Shown here one piece after another: positions 1-7,192 of a DNA stretch of 36,082 nucleotides. The stretch lies in NCBI GenBank assembly GCA_004000625.1, contig SAUS01000019.1, positions 1 to 36,082 of the forward strand, written 5' to 3'. The DNA comes from Candidatus Cibiobacter qucibialis (lineage in GTDB: Bacteria; Bacillota; Clostridia; Oscillospirales; Ruminococcaceae). The notes under the pieces were generated by a model. The model was given only the letters and a program-made list of their open reading frames with translations, was not told the origin of the DNA and did no database searches. The position numbers and the translations under genes were made by a program. Position 1 is the first letter of the stretch. Each line of letters starts with the position of its first letter.

Positions 1-128
1 GCGCTTTTGGCTTAGCAGCTGCCGTGCCTCGCTCGCCGTATCGGCACTTAGAATTGTGCGGTATTGCCTTAACGTAAAATCCGGCTGCATTTCTAGAAAT
101 AGACTATATTTTCGACTTTTCAGATACA
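1..128 (+). repeat. Right part of 332-bp nested palindromic element (truncated by window edge)
   Basis: This stretch matches the right half of the complete element at 23181-23512, in the same orientation. The inner unit ends at base 68 with ...GCGGTATTGCC. The outer arm then runs to 128 and ends in TTTTCAGATACA, the outer terminal inverted repeat. The missing left half lies beyond the window. No coding potential was seen. Confidence 0.85.
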
Positions 129-377
129 CCCCAAGGCCATATTAACACAATTTTAATGTTTGCTGGCAATACTGCATGTATTATAGCAGGCTTGCCGAAA
201 AATGCAACTGGTCCCGCCGGGTATGCCGTACACTTTGGTCACTTTATGCAAAACTGCAGCGGCTTTTGCAGCAGGTTCACCTGTTTTTACCCGCCAAAAA
301 GCAAAGCGCGCACAGCCCTTTGTTCAGGCCATGCGCGCCGGATGGATATTTCTTTATTCTTCTTTATTCTATTTTAA
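129..377. other. Gene-free region downstream of prfB
   Basis: No gene was recognised here. The short overlapping frames lack ribosome binding sites and family resemblance. The region holds the prfB terminator near 296-339. It also holds an AT-rich patch near 349-378 (repeats of TTCTTTATTC) that resembles one arm of the AT-rich inverted repeat found at 7031-7112 and 32361-32521. Confidence 0.6.
296..339 (-). terminator. Probable intrinsic terminator of prfB
   Basis: Read on the minus strand, GGCGCGCATGGCC and a GGGCTGTGCGCGC arm form a GC-rich stem with a short loop. The stem is followed by TTTGCTTTTT. It lies about 40 bases past the prfB stop. Confidence 0.65.
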
Positions 378-1499
378 TTATACATCCTGCAGTTCACCGC
401 GGGAAAATGCTTTCAGGTAAGCATAGATGAAACCGTCCAGGTCGCCATCCATCACGGCCTGCACATTGCCGCTTTCATAGTTGGTACGGTGGTCCTTGAC
501 CAGGGTGTACGGCATGAACACATAACTGCGGATCTGGTGGCCCCAGGCGATTTCATTCTGCACACCCTTGATGTCATCCACCTTATCCTTGTGCTGCTGC
601 AGAGCGATCTGGTACAGCTTGGCTTTCAGCATTTCCATGGCGTACTCACGGTTCTGCAGCTGGCTGCGCTGGGTCTGGCAGGAAGTGACAATGCCGGTGG
701 GCTTGTGGATCAAACGCACAGCGGAAGACGTTTTGTTGATGTGCTGGCCGCCTGCACCGGAAGAACGGTAAACCTGCATTTCAATATCCGCCGGGTTGAT
801 CTCGACTTTAATATTGTTATCCAGTTCCGGCATAACCTCCAGGCTGGAAAAGCTGGTCTGGCGGCGGGCGTTGGCATCAAACGGGCTGATGCGCACCAGG
901 CGGTGCACGCCGTTTTCACTTTTCAGCATACCGTAAGCGTTGGCACCCTTAATCATCATAGAAGCGGACTTGATACCGGCTTCATCGCCTTCCAGCACAT
1001 CCAGAACTTCCACGGTGTAGCCGTGGGCTTCGGCCCAGCGGGTGTACATACGGGTCAGCATCTCGGCCCAGTCCTGTGCTTCGGTGCCGCCGGTGCCTGC
1101 ATGGAAAGTCAGGATAGCGTTGGAATGGTCGTACTCGCCGTTCAGCATGGTCATCAGCTGCAGTTCGTCAATGGATTTCTCCACGCCGTTTACAGCTTCT
1201 TCGCCTTCTGCTGCCAGAGAGGGATCATTTTCTTCCTCAATCATTTCCAGCAGGGTCTGGGCTTCCTCGTACTGGGTGGAAAGTTTGCCGAAGCTCTCCA
1301 GCTTATTTTTCACTTCGCCCATCTCGCTGATGACTTTCTGGCTTTTTTCCTGGTCATCATAAAAACCGGGCAACGTCATCTGGTGTTCCAGCTCTGCCAG
1401 GCGCTTTTCGCTCGCTTCAATGGAAAGGGCATCGCGCAGGTCGTTTACCGCAGTTTCCAGCCCGCCGAGCTTAAATTTCAATTCGTCAATGGTGATCAT
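378..1499 (-). CDS. prfB: Peptide chain release factor 2
   Basis: Class I release factor that recognises UAA and UGA stop codons and triggers peptidyl-tRNA hydrolysis on the ribosome. The 373-residue product has an N-terminal helical domain, the RF2 codon-recognition tripeptide SPF at 205-207, and the catalytic GGQ at 250-252 within GAGGQHINKT. The start at 1499 is chosen because AAGGGG lies 7-9 bases upstream; the frame extends 8 codons further without a better site. In many bacteria a programmed +1 frameshift near codon 26 controls RF2, but here the frame is continuous with no internal TGA. It is transcribed alone from a TTTACA/TATACT promoter. Confidence 0.97.
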   Translation of the reverse strand: MITIDELKFKLGGLETAVNDLRDALSIEASEKRLAELEHQMTLPGFYDDQEKSQKVISEMGEVKNKLESFGKLSTQYEEAQTLLEMIEEENDPSLAAEGEEAVNGVEKSIDELQLMTMLNGEYDHSNAILTFHAGTGGTEAQDWAEMLTRMYTRWAEAHGYTVEVLDVLEGDEAGIKSASMMIKGANAYGMLKSENGVHRLVRISPFDANARRQTSFSSLEVMPELDNNIKVEINPADIEMQVYRSSGAGGQHINKTSSAVRLIHKPTGIVTSCQTQRSQLQNREYAMEMLKAKLYQIALQQHKDKVDDIKGVQNEIAWGHQIRSYVFMPYTLVKDHRTNYESGNVQAVMDGDLDGFIYAYLKAFSRGELQDV

Positions 1500-1558
1500 A
1501 TTTGCTACCCCTTGGTCAATCATTAAAAATAAAGATACGCATAAATCAAGATGTTATC

Positions 1559-1587
1559 AGTATAACGCAAATCTTATTTCTTGTAAA
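1559..1587 (-). promoter_or_regulatory. prfB promoter
   Basis: On the minus strand, TTTACA (1587-1582) and TATACT (1564-1559) are separated by 17 bases, close to the sigma-A consensus. The box lies about 60 bases upstream of the chosen prfB start. Confidence 0.75.
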
Positions 1588-1740
1588 GAGGTATAAAACA
1601 CACGGCATGATCTGCACGTTACAGGCGTGCAGATTAAAATCGGCTTCTACTTTTTTGATACACACCAGCTATCGGCAGGCCAAAATCTGCAAATATTCTG
1701 CAAAAATCCGCTTTCTGCCCGCTTATTCACGAAAAGTTCT

Positions 1741-1769
1741 TTGCTTTCCATGGACATATGGTGTATAAT
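1741..1769 (+). promoter_or_regulatory. Promoter of the zinc-finger membrane protein gene
   Basis: TTGCTT (1741-1746), a 17-base spacer and a perfect TATAAT (1764-1769) lie about 100 bases before the start at 1867. The rest of the 1524-1866 gap holds the divergent prfB promoter and nothing else recognisable. Confidence 0.7.
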
Positions 1770-1866
1770 ATGGCTAAATTATTTCGTTTGCGCCTTTTTG
1801 GCTGCAGCGAAACAAGATGGATGGGCAGGATAACACTCCCCGCCCTGAAAATTCGGAGGACCACAC

Positions 1867-2913
1867 ATGGCTGATTACAAGGGCAATACCTGCCCCGTAT
1901 GCAAACAAAAATTCAAAGAAGCAGATGATATCGTTGTCTGCCCGGACTGCGGCACACCGTACCACCGCGAATGCTGGAAAAAGGTCGGTGTCTGCGTGCA
2001 TCAGGCAGACCACGCCGCCGGGTTTGAATGGACCCCGGACAACGTGATTTCCGACCGGCCGGATGATATCGTCTGCCCCAACTGCGGCACCCATAACCCG
2101 CTGGGCGCAAAATACTGCAACCACTGCGGCGTTTCGCTGCCGGACCATCCGGATAACGTGCAGTACCAGCAGGATCACCCCGCCCCCGGCGGCAACGGCC
2201 CGGTGTACGCCAACGGCAGCTACCAGGCCGGCGGTGCCCCGCAGTATCGCCAGGCACCGCGCCAAGAACAGGCACCCGACCAGGACTTTTTCAGTGCCGG
2301 CAGCATGGGGCCGGATGGCTTTACCTGCAAGGAAGTCGGCCCCGATGACCCGATTGACGGCATCAAGGCGCGGGACTGGGCCAGCTATGTTGGGCCGTCC
2401 AGCATTTATTATATGATGCAGTTCTTCCGCATGCAGGAAACCCGGCGCAAAGCTGTTATCTCGTTCTCCGCCTTTTTCCTTGGGCCTTTCTATTTCTTCT
2501 ACCGCAAAATGTGGAAGCAGGGTGTTCTTTTTGCGCTGCTGGATTTTATTGTGACGCTGCCCTCCCTGCTGTACCTGATGGCGGTATCCGGTGCGGAATG
2601 GATGGTGGGTATGCCGTTTTTGCGGCTAATTCCCACGGCCATGCAGGTATGCTATGTGCTGAACTTTATCCAGATGGTTATTCGCGGCCTGTTTGCTGTG
2701 TACTGGTATAAAAAAGAAAGCGAACGCCGCATTCACCGCGTTTATGACCGCTGCCCCGAAGGCCCGCAACGCAGCGATGCCCTGGCCGCAACCGGCGGCA
2801 CCAGCTGGGCAGCCGTTTTTATCTACCTTGGTGTTTACATCGCAGCCGGGGTTCTGGGATCTTTCCTGATGGGACCGGACCTGAACGCCGTAATCCGGTT
2901 TTTGACGATGTAA
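1867..2913 (+). CDS. RING-like/zinc-ribbon membrane protein with DUF2628-like domain
   Basis: 348 residues; function unknown. The N-terminus carries a RING-like cluster (C9, C12, C25, C28, H33, C36) of the prokaryotic RING finger type. A second zinc ribbon follows (C70, C73, C84, C87). Next comes a polar, proline/glutamine-rich linker (about 90-145). The C-terminal half has several hydrophobic segments, beginning with SFSAFFLGPFYFFYRKMWKQG near 185-205, which resembles DUF2628 membrane proteins. The start has GGAGGA 6 bases upstream. The next gene begins 45 bases later with no evident terminator, so the two may be co-transcribed. A role in membrane-protein handling or signalling is possible but not shown. 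Confidence 0.85.
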   Translation: MADYKGNTCPVCKQKFKEADDIVVCPDCGTPYHRECWKKVGVCVHQADHAAGFEWTPDNVISDRPDDIVCPNCGTHNPLGAKYCNHCGVSLPDHPDNVQYQQDHPAPGGNGPVYANGSYQAGGAPQYRQAPRQEQAPDQDFFSAGSMGPDGFTCKEVGPDDPIDGIKARDWASYVGPSSIYYMMQFFRMQETRRKAVISFSAFFLGPFYFFYRKMWKQGVLFALLDFIVTLPSLLYLMAVSGAEWMVGMPFLRLIPTAMQVCYVLNFIQMVIRGLFAVYWYKKESERRIHRVYDRCPEGPQRSDALAATGGTSWAAVFIYLGVYIAAGVLGSFLMGPDLNAVIRFLTM

Positions 2914-2958
2914 AAATATGAAGAAGTAAGGATAACCGATATTTCAGGAGGAAAACGT

Positions 2959-3888
2959 ATGAAAACAGCATTGGTCATTATGGCAGCCGGCATCGGCTCC
3001 CGCTTTGGCGGCGGCATCAAGCAGCTGGCCGCTGTCGGCCCCAACGGCGAGATCATCATGGATTACTCCATCCATGATGCCATCGAAGCCGGGTTTGACA
3101 AGATTGTCTTTATCATCCGCCACGACATTGAGGAGGCTTTCAAGGAAGCCATCGGCAACCGCATTGAAAAGACCTGTGCCGACCTGGGCGTTGAGATTGC
3201 CTATGCTTTCCAGGAGAAGGACGCCATCCCCGCCGGGTACGAAGTTCCCGCTGAACGCAGCAAGCCCTGGGGCACCGGCCAGGCAGTTCTGGCCTGCAAG
3301 AATGTCATCAAGGAGCCGTTCGCCGTTATCAATGCTGACGACTACTATGGCAAGGAAGCTTTTGTCCAGATTCACAACTTCCTGCAGGGCTACACCCCGG
3401 ACAAACCGAACGCCCTGTCCATGGCCGGCTTTGTTTTGAAGAACACCCTGAGCGACAACGGCGCTGTGACCCGCGGTGTCTGCCAGATGAACGCCGAAGG
3501 CTACCTGACCGATGTTGTGGAGACTTCCGGCATTGAAAAGACCGCTGACGGCGCTGCCGTTGAGGGCAAGGCCATTGACCCGGAGAGCCTGGTTTCGATG
3601 AATTTCTGGGGCCTGACACCGGAGTTCGTGAAGGTGCTGGAGGACGGTTTTGTGGAGTTCTTTGAGAAGAGCGTTCCCGCCAACCCGCTGAAGGCCGAGT
3701 ACCTGCTGCCCATCTATATTGGCGAGCTGCTGGAAAAGAATGCCGTGACCGTTCAGGTGCTGCCCACCCATGACAAGTGGTTCGGCGTTACCTATAAAGA
3801 GGACAAGCAGACCGTGATTGACAGCTTTGCCAAGCTGGTGGCCGATGGCGTTTACCAGAAAAACCTGTTCAGCGACCTGAAGCACTGA
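2959..3888 (+). CDS. Sugar-phosphate nucleotidyltransferase
   Basis: 309 residues of the NTP_transferase fold, which joins a sugar 1-phosphate to an NTP to give an NDP-sugar and pyrophosphate. The nucleotide-binding signature AAGIGSRFGGGIKQL lies at about residues 9-23, and INADDYYGKEAF carries the metal-binding aspartates. The start has CAGGAGG upstream. The next gene is galT, so a role in making UDP-glucose or UDP-galactose for the Leloir pathway is likely. Exact substrate specificity cannot be read from the sequence. It differs from the classical GalU length and motifs, so no symbol is given. Confidence 0.85.
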   Translation: MKTALVIMAAGIGSRFGGGIKQLAAVGPNGEIIMDYSIHDAIEAGFDKIVFIIRHDIEEAFKEAIGNRIEKTCADLGVEIAYAFQEKDAIPAGYEVPAERSKPWGTGQAVLACKNVIKEPFAVINADDYYGKEAFVQIHNFLQGYTPDKPNALSMAGFVLKNTLSDNGAVTRGVCQMNAEGYLTDVVETSGIEKTADGAAVEGKAIDPESLVSMNFWGLTPEFVKVLEDGFVEFFEKSVPANPLKAEYLLPIYIGELLEKNAVTVQVLPTHDKWFGVTYKEDKQTVIDSFAKLVADGVYQKNLFSDLKH

Positions 3889-3920
3889 GCCCGCCCGTTG
3901 CAAACCGAATGAAATAAATC

Positions 3921-3989
3921 AAAGGGGTGAATCCCGGAGCCAGAGAATGTGCGAACCGCACAGAAATCTTTCCGCGGGTTCACCCCTTT
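3921..3989 (+). ncRNA. Large hairpin RNA structure between the nucleotidyltransferase gene and galT
   Basis: The outer stem pairs AAAGGGGTGAA and CCCG (3921-3936, one bulged T) with CGGGTTCACCCCTTT (3975-3989). An inner hairpin TGTGCG-AAC-CGCACA lies at 3948-3962. The two stems are joined by a purine-rich internal loop (3937-3947 and 3963-3974). The 3' arm ends in TTTT followed by GATTG, so it could act as a weak terminator or attenuator. It is 86 bases before the galT start. I do not recognise it as a known riboswitch class. Confidence 0.6.
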
Positions 3990-4075
3990 TGATTGAAAAC
4001 TGCAAAAGCATGGGATTTTGCACCATGGAAAGTGAGGATAAAATGCGGTATCGTAAATGTAGGAGGGATGTACAG

Positions 4076-5668
4076 ATGCCGAAACAAAACATCGAAGCCG
4101 TGAACATTTCCGCAATGACTGCCGAACAGCGTGATGCCGCACTTGCCCTGGATGTGGAGCGCCTGCTGCGCTTTGGCCGCAAACACAAGCTCATCAAGGA
4201 GCTGGATGCCATTGTAGCCCGCAACACCCTGCTGGATTTGCTGGGTCTGGCCCAGCCCAGCGAGGAAAAGGTGCCCAAAGAGGATTTTGACACCCCCGCT
4301 GCCCTGCTGGACGAAATGGTGGAGCTTGCCGCCGCCAAGGGCCTGTTTGACGGCAGTGTGCCGCAGTACCGCATCAACTTTGAAACCCGCATGATGGGTG
4401 CCCTGATGCCGCGCGAAAGCGAAGTCTGCCGCAAGTTCCGCAAACTGTATGCCAAGGGCGGCCCCAAAGCTGCCACGGACTGGTTCTATGATCTGTGCGT
4501 TGTGTCCAACTACATCCGCACGGCGCAAATTGCCAAGAACATCCAGTGGAACACGGCCACCCCTTACGGTGAGCTGGAAATTACCATCAACCTGACCAAA
4601 CCGGAAAAAGACCCCAAAGTGATTGCCATGGAGCGGCTGCAGCCCGCTGCCAGCTATCCCAAGTGCATGCTGTGCAAGGAGAATATCGGCTATGCGGGGC
4701 GCATCAACTTCCCTGCCCGCCAGACCCATCGCATTGTGCCCATAAACCTGGCCGGTGAAACGTTCTATCTGCAATACAGCCCCTATGCCTATTTCCATGA
4801 GCACTGCATCATGCTGAACGACAGCCACAAGCCCATGGAGATGGACCGCCATACCCTGGCTGAAATTTTTGACTTTGTGGCACAGTTCCCCCATTACACC
4901 TGCGGTTCCAACGCTGACCTGCCTATTGTAGGCGGCAGCATCCTGAGCCACAGCCATTTCCAGGGCGGGCGCTATGTCTTCCCCATGCAGAAAGCGCATA
5001 TCGCCGTACCGCTGCGCAACGCGCGCTACACCGGCGTGAAAGCCGGTATCGTCAACTGGCCGGTTTCCACCGTGCGCCTGGTGGGCCGCAGTTCCCAGGA
5101 AGTGCAGAATGCCGCGGACGACATCCTGCGCACCTGGCGTGATTACAGCGATACCAGCGTAGATATCATCGCCCACACCGGCGATACCCCGCACAACACC
5201 GTCACCCCCATTCTGCACTATGATGAGAATGACGGCTACATTCTGGACCTGGCGCTGCGCAACAACCGCACCACCGAACAGTATCCGGACGGCATCTTCC
5301 ACCCGCACAAGGAATACCACAACATCAAAAAAGAGAATATCGGCCTAATTGAGGTAATGGGCCTGGCCATCCTGCCTGCCCGCCTGAAAGATCAGAGCGC
5401 CGCCATTGCCGATATCCTGACCGGTTCCGCCCCCAACACCAGCCGCGAAGCTGGCAGCCCGCTGGCTGTACACGCTGACTGGATCGATGGTCTGATCAAA
5501 AAGTACGGCACCGGCCTGAAGCGTGAAAAAGCCGAAGCTGTTCTGCGGGATGAGATCGGTATTGTGTTCAGCCATGTGCTTGAAAACGCCGGTGTCTTCA
5601 AGCAGGATGCCGCCGGGCAGGCAGCTTTCCTGAAATTTATGGAAAGCGTTGGTTACCGTAAGGCATAA
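4076..5668 (+). CDS. galT: UDP-glucose--hexose-1-phosphate uridylyltransferase (class II GalT)
   Basis: Leloir-pathway enzyme that swaps UMP between UDP-glucose and galactose 1-phosphate through a uridylyl-histidine intermediate. At 530 residues it has the length of the Gram-positive class II form rather than the roughly 350 of E. coli GalT. The active-site motif is HSHFQGG at 292-298. The frame is open 43 codons further upstream, but AGGAGGG lies 8 bases before the ATG at 4076 and the upstream part runs through the RNA hairpin, so 4076 is the start. It follows a sugar nucleotidyltransferase gene. No galK or galE lies in the window. Confidence 0.95.
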   Translation: MPKQNIEAVNISAMTAEQRDAALALDVERLLRFGRKHKLIKELDAIVARNTLLDLLGLAQPSEEKVPKEDFDTPAALLDEMVELAAAKGLFDGSVPQYRINFETRMMGALMPRESEVCRKFRKLYAKGGPKAATDWFYDLCVVSNYIRTAQIAKNIQWNTATPYGELEITINLTKPEKDPKVIAMERLQPAASYPKCMLCKENIGYAGRINFPARQTHRIVPINLAGETFYLQYSPYAYFHEHCIMLNDSHKPMEMDRHTLAEIFDFVAQFPHYTCGSNADLPIVGGSILSHSHFQGGRYVFPMQKAHIAVPLRNARYTGVKAGIVNWPVSTVRLVGRSSQEVQNAADDILRTWRDYSDTSVDIIAHTGDTPHNTVTPILHYDENDGYILDLALRNNRTTEQYPDGIFHPHKEYHNIKKENIGLIEVMGLAILPARLKDQSAAIADILTGSAPNTSREAGSPLAVHADWIDGLIKKYGTGLKREKAEAVLRDEIGIVFSHVLENAGVFKQDAAGQAAFLKFMESVGYRKA

Positions 5669-5724
5669 AATGCGCGTTCCCGCCAAAAGTGGCAAAATAT
5701 TTTTGATATCCTGCAAAATACACC

Positions 5725-5754
5725 TTGACAAAAGGTGATTCTGCTTGATATAAT
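5725..5754 (+). promoter_or_regulatory. Consensus promoter of rpsF-ssb-rpsR
   Basis: Perfect TTGACA (5725-5730) and perfect TATAAT (5749-5754) with an 18-base spacer. This is the strongest sigma-A type promoter in the window, as expected for a ribosomal protein operon. Confidence 0.9.
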
Positions 5755-5761
5755 AAGTTGC

Positions 5762-5808
5762 TGTGTCAAGCAAGACACACATCCTTGCCCTTGCGTAAAG
5801 GCAAGGGC
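5762..5808 (+). promoter_or_regulatory. rpsF leader with two hairpins
   Basis: The transcript leader contains TGTGTC-AAGCAA-GACACA (5762-5779) and a stem GCCCTTGC paired with GCAAGGGC (5787-5808). Leaders of rpsF operons in many bacteria carry an S6:S18 binding site for autoregulation. The position fits, but I could not match the known binding motif with certainty. Confidence 0.45.
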
Positions 5809-5836
5809 CTAAAGTCCAAAAGGAGGTGCACAGAAA

Positions 5837-6121
5837 ATGGCTAAGTATGAAACCATGTTGGTTACCAGTTCTGCTCTGGATGAGGAGGCTTCCGCTGCCC
5901 TGATCGGCAAGTTCAAGTCCCTGATCGAAGCAAACGGTACGATCGATTCTGTCGATGATTGGGGCAAGCGCCGTCTCGCCTACCCCATCGAAGACGAAAC
6001 CGAGGGCGTTTATACCGTGATCAAGTTCACCAGCGAGCCGGATTTCCCCGCAGAGCTGGATCGTAACTACCGTATCACCGAAGGCGTTCTCCGCAGCATT
6101 ATCGTTGCCGAGGAAGCCTGA
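5837..6121 (+). CDS. rpsF: 30S ribosomal protein S6
   Basis: 94 residues, the normal bacterial S6 length. It begins MAKYETMLV and contains the typical WGKRRLAYPIEDETEGVY core (about residues 41-58). S6 binds S18 on the platform of the small subunit. AAAAGGAGGTG lies upstream of the ATG. First gene of the rpsF-ssb-rpsR operon, with rpsR two genes downstream. Confidence 0.97.
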   Translation: MAKYETMLVTSSALDEEASAALIGKFKSLIEANGTIDSVDDWGKRRLAYPIEDETEGVYTVIKFTSEPDFPAELDRNYRITEGVLRSIIVAEEA

Positions 6122-6170
6122 TTGAGCGCCACGCACCCTGGTGTGCGTGTTGGGAAGGAGTAACTGAATT

Positions 6171-6656
6171 ATGCTGAATGTGGTTGTTCTTATGGGCCGC
6201 CTTGTTGCGGACCCGCAGCTGCGCCAGACGACGACCGGCAAAAACGTGGCTTCGTTCCGCGTTGCCTGTGACCGTGGGCGCCGCGATGCCAATGGCCAGA
6301 ACCAGGCCGACTTCTTTGATGTTGTCGCCTGGGACCGTTCCGCTGAGTTTGTCTGCCGTTATTTCCAGAAAGGTTCCATGATTGCCATTGATGGCCGTCT
6401 GCAGAGCCGTAACTATCAGGATAAGAGCGGCAATAACCGCACTGCGATCGAGATCGTGGCCAATAACATTAATTTTGTTACTCCCAAATCCCAGAATCCC
6501 GCTGCTGGTATGGGCGCGCCGATGGCGTCCGCTCCGATTCCTGCAGCACCGGCTGATTATTCCCGTCCCGCAGCGCAGCCCGCTGCTCCCGCCTATTCGG
6601 CTGGCAGCAACGATGACTTTGCACTGATTGAGGACGAGGGCGATTTGCCGTTCTGA
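6171..6656 (+). CDS. ssb: Single-stranded DNA-binding protein
   Basis: 161 residues. An N-terminal OB-fold starts MLNVVVLMGRLVADPQLR and runs to about residue 105. A flexible proline/alanine-rich linker follows, and then the acidic tail ending DEGDLPF, which recruits replication and repair partners. It binds single-stranded DNA during replication, recombination and repair. GGAAGGAG precedes the ATG. A small hairpin (ACGCACC/GTGTGCGT) lies in the short gap after rpsF. Its place between rpsF and rpsR is the usual bacterial arrangement. Confidence 0.97.
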   Translation: MLNVVVLMGRLVADPQLRQTTTGKNVASFRVACDRGRRDANGQNQADFFDVVAWDRSAEFVCRYFQKGSMIAIDGRLQSRNYQDKSGNNRTAIEIVANNINFVTPKSQNPAAGMGAPMASAPIPAAPADYSRPAAQPAAPAYSAGSNDDFALIEDEGDLPF

Positions 6657-6693
6657 ATCGATTATACCAATTTTACAAGGAGGTAACCGGATC

Positions 6694-6936
6694 ATGGCTA
6701 TGGATCGTTCTTCTCGTCCGATGCATCGCGGCCGCAAAAAGGTTTGCAGCTTCTGCGTTGATCGCATCGACCGCATTGATTACAAGGATCTGCCCCGCCT
6801 GCGCAAATACGTCAGCGAGCGTTCCAAAATCATTCCCCGCCGCGTCACCGGCACTTGCGCTTTCCATCAGCGCGAGCTGACCGTTGCTATCAAGCGTGCT
6901 CGCCATATGGCTCTTATGCCGTACGTCAGCGATTGA
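6694..6936 (+). CDS. rpsR: 30S ribosomal protein S18
   Basis: 80 residues; partner of S6 on the small subunit platform. The start at 6694 is set by AAGGAGGT at 6677-6684; the open frame upstream overlaps ssb and has no such site. The N-terminal VCSFC and the later TCAFH give a possible zinc-binding set (the cysteine-containing S18 form). Last gene of the operon, followed by a strong terminator. Confidence 0.96.
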   Translation: MAMDRSSRPMHRGRKKVCSFCVDRIDRIDYKDLPRLRKYVSERSKIIPRRVTGTCAFHQRELTVAIKRARHMALMPYVSD

Positions 6937-6963
6937 TTTTAACGGCTGCTGAATAAGCACAGC

Positions 6964-7008
6964 AATCCCCCGCCGTTCAGGCTGCAAGGCCTGCGGCGGG
7001 GGATTTTT
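6964..7008 (+). terminator. Intrinsic terminator of rpsF-ssb-rpsR
   Basis: AATCCCCCGCCG pairs with CGGCGGGGGATT, followed by TTTTTGC. This is a 12-bp GC-rich stem 27 bases past the rpsR stop. Confidence 0.9.
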
Positions 7009-7030
7009 GCTTGGTTGATTTTTTATAAAT

Positions 7031-7112
7031 AATAATGAATAGAGAATAAAGAATCATTGTGACGCCGTGGGCGTCACACTCCCATTATTCATTATTCTTT
7101 ATTCTTTTTTAA
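7031..7112. repeat. AT-rich inverted-repeat element, short copy
   Basis: The left arm AATAATGAATAGAGAATAAA and the right arm ending ATTATTCTTTATTCTTTTTT form an imperfect palindrome. The centre TGTGACGCC-GTG-GGCGTCACA is itself a near-perfect hairpin. A related, longer copy lies at 32361-32521 with the same outer arms and the same GTGACGC/GCGTCAC core. A half copy lies at 13628-13690. It carries no coding sequence, so it is probably a miniature inverted-repeat element. Confidence 0.7.
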
Positions 7113-7124
7113 TTCAATAAACGC

Positions 7125-7166
7125 GGCCCCGGCACAACAGGTTGTCTTTCCTGTAATGCCGGGGCC
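7125..7166 (-). terminator. Terminator of the pseudokinase gene
   Basis: GGCCCCGGCA and TGCCGGGGCC form a perfect 10-bp stem, with a nested ACAGG/CCTGT pair inside. It lies about 27 bases past the stop codon on the minus strand. The T-run is weak (GCGTTTATT). Confidence 0.7.
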
Positions 7167-7192
7167 TTAGGTTTATTCTTCTGCCGTTGCTA

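Noticed and set aside
489..1526. 345-codon open frame on the plus strand
   Set aside because: It is the antisense of prfB, without a ribosome binding site or family resemblance. GC-rich genes give long shadow frames.
3980..5320. 446-codon minus-strand frame over galT
   Set aside because: Antisense shadow of galT with no start signals.
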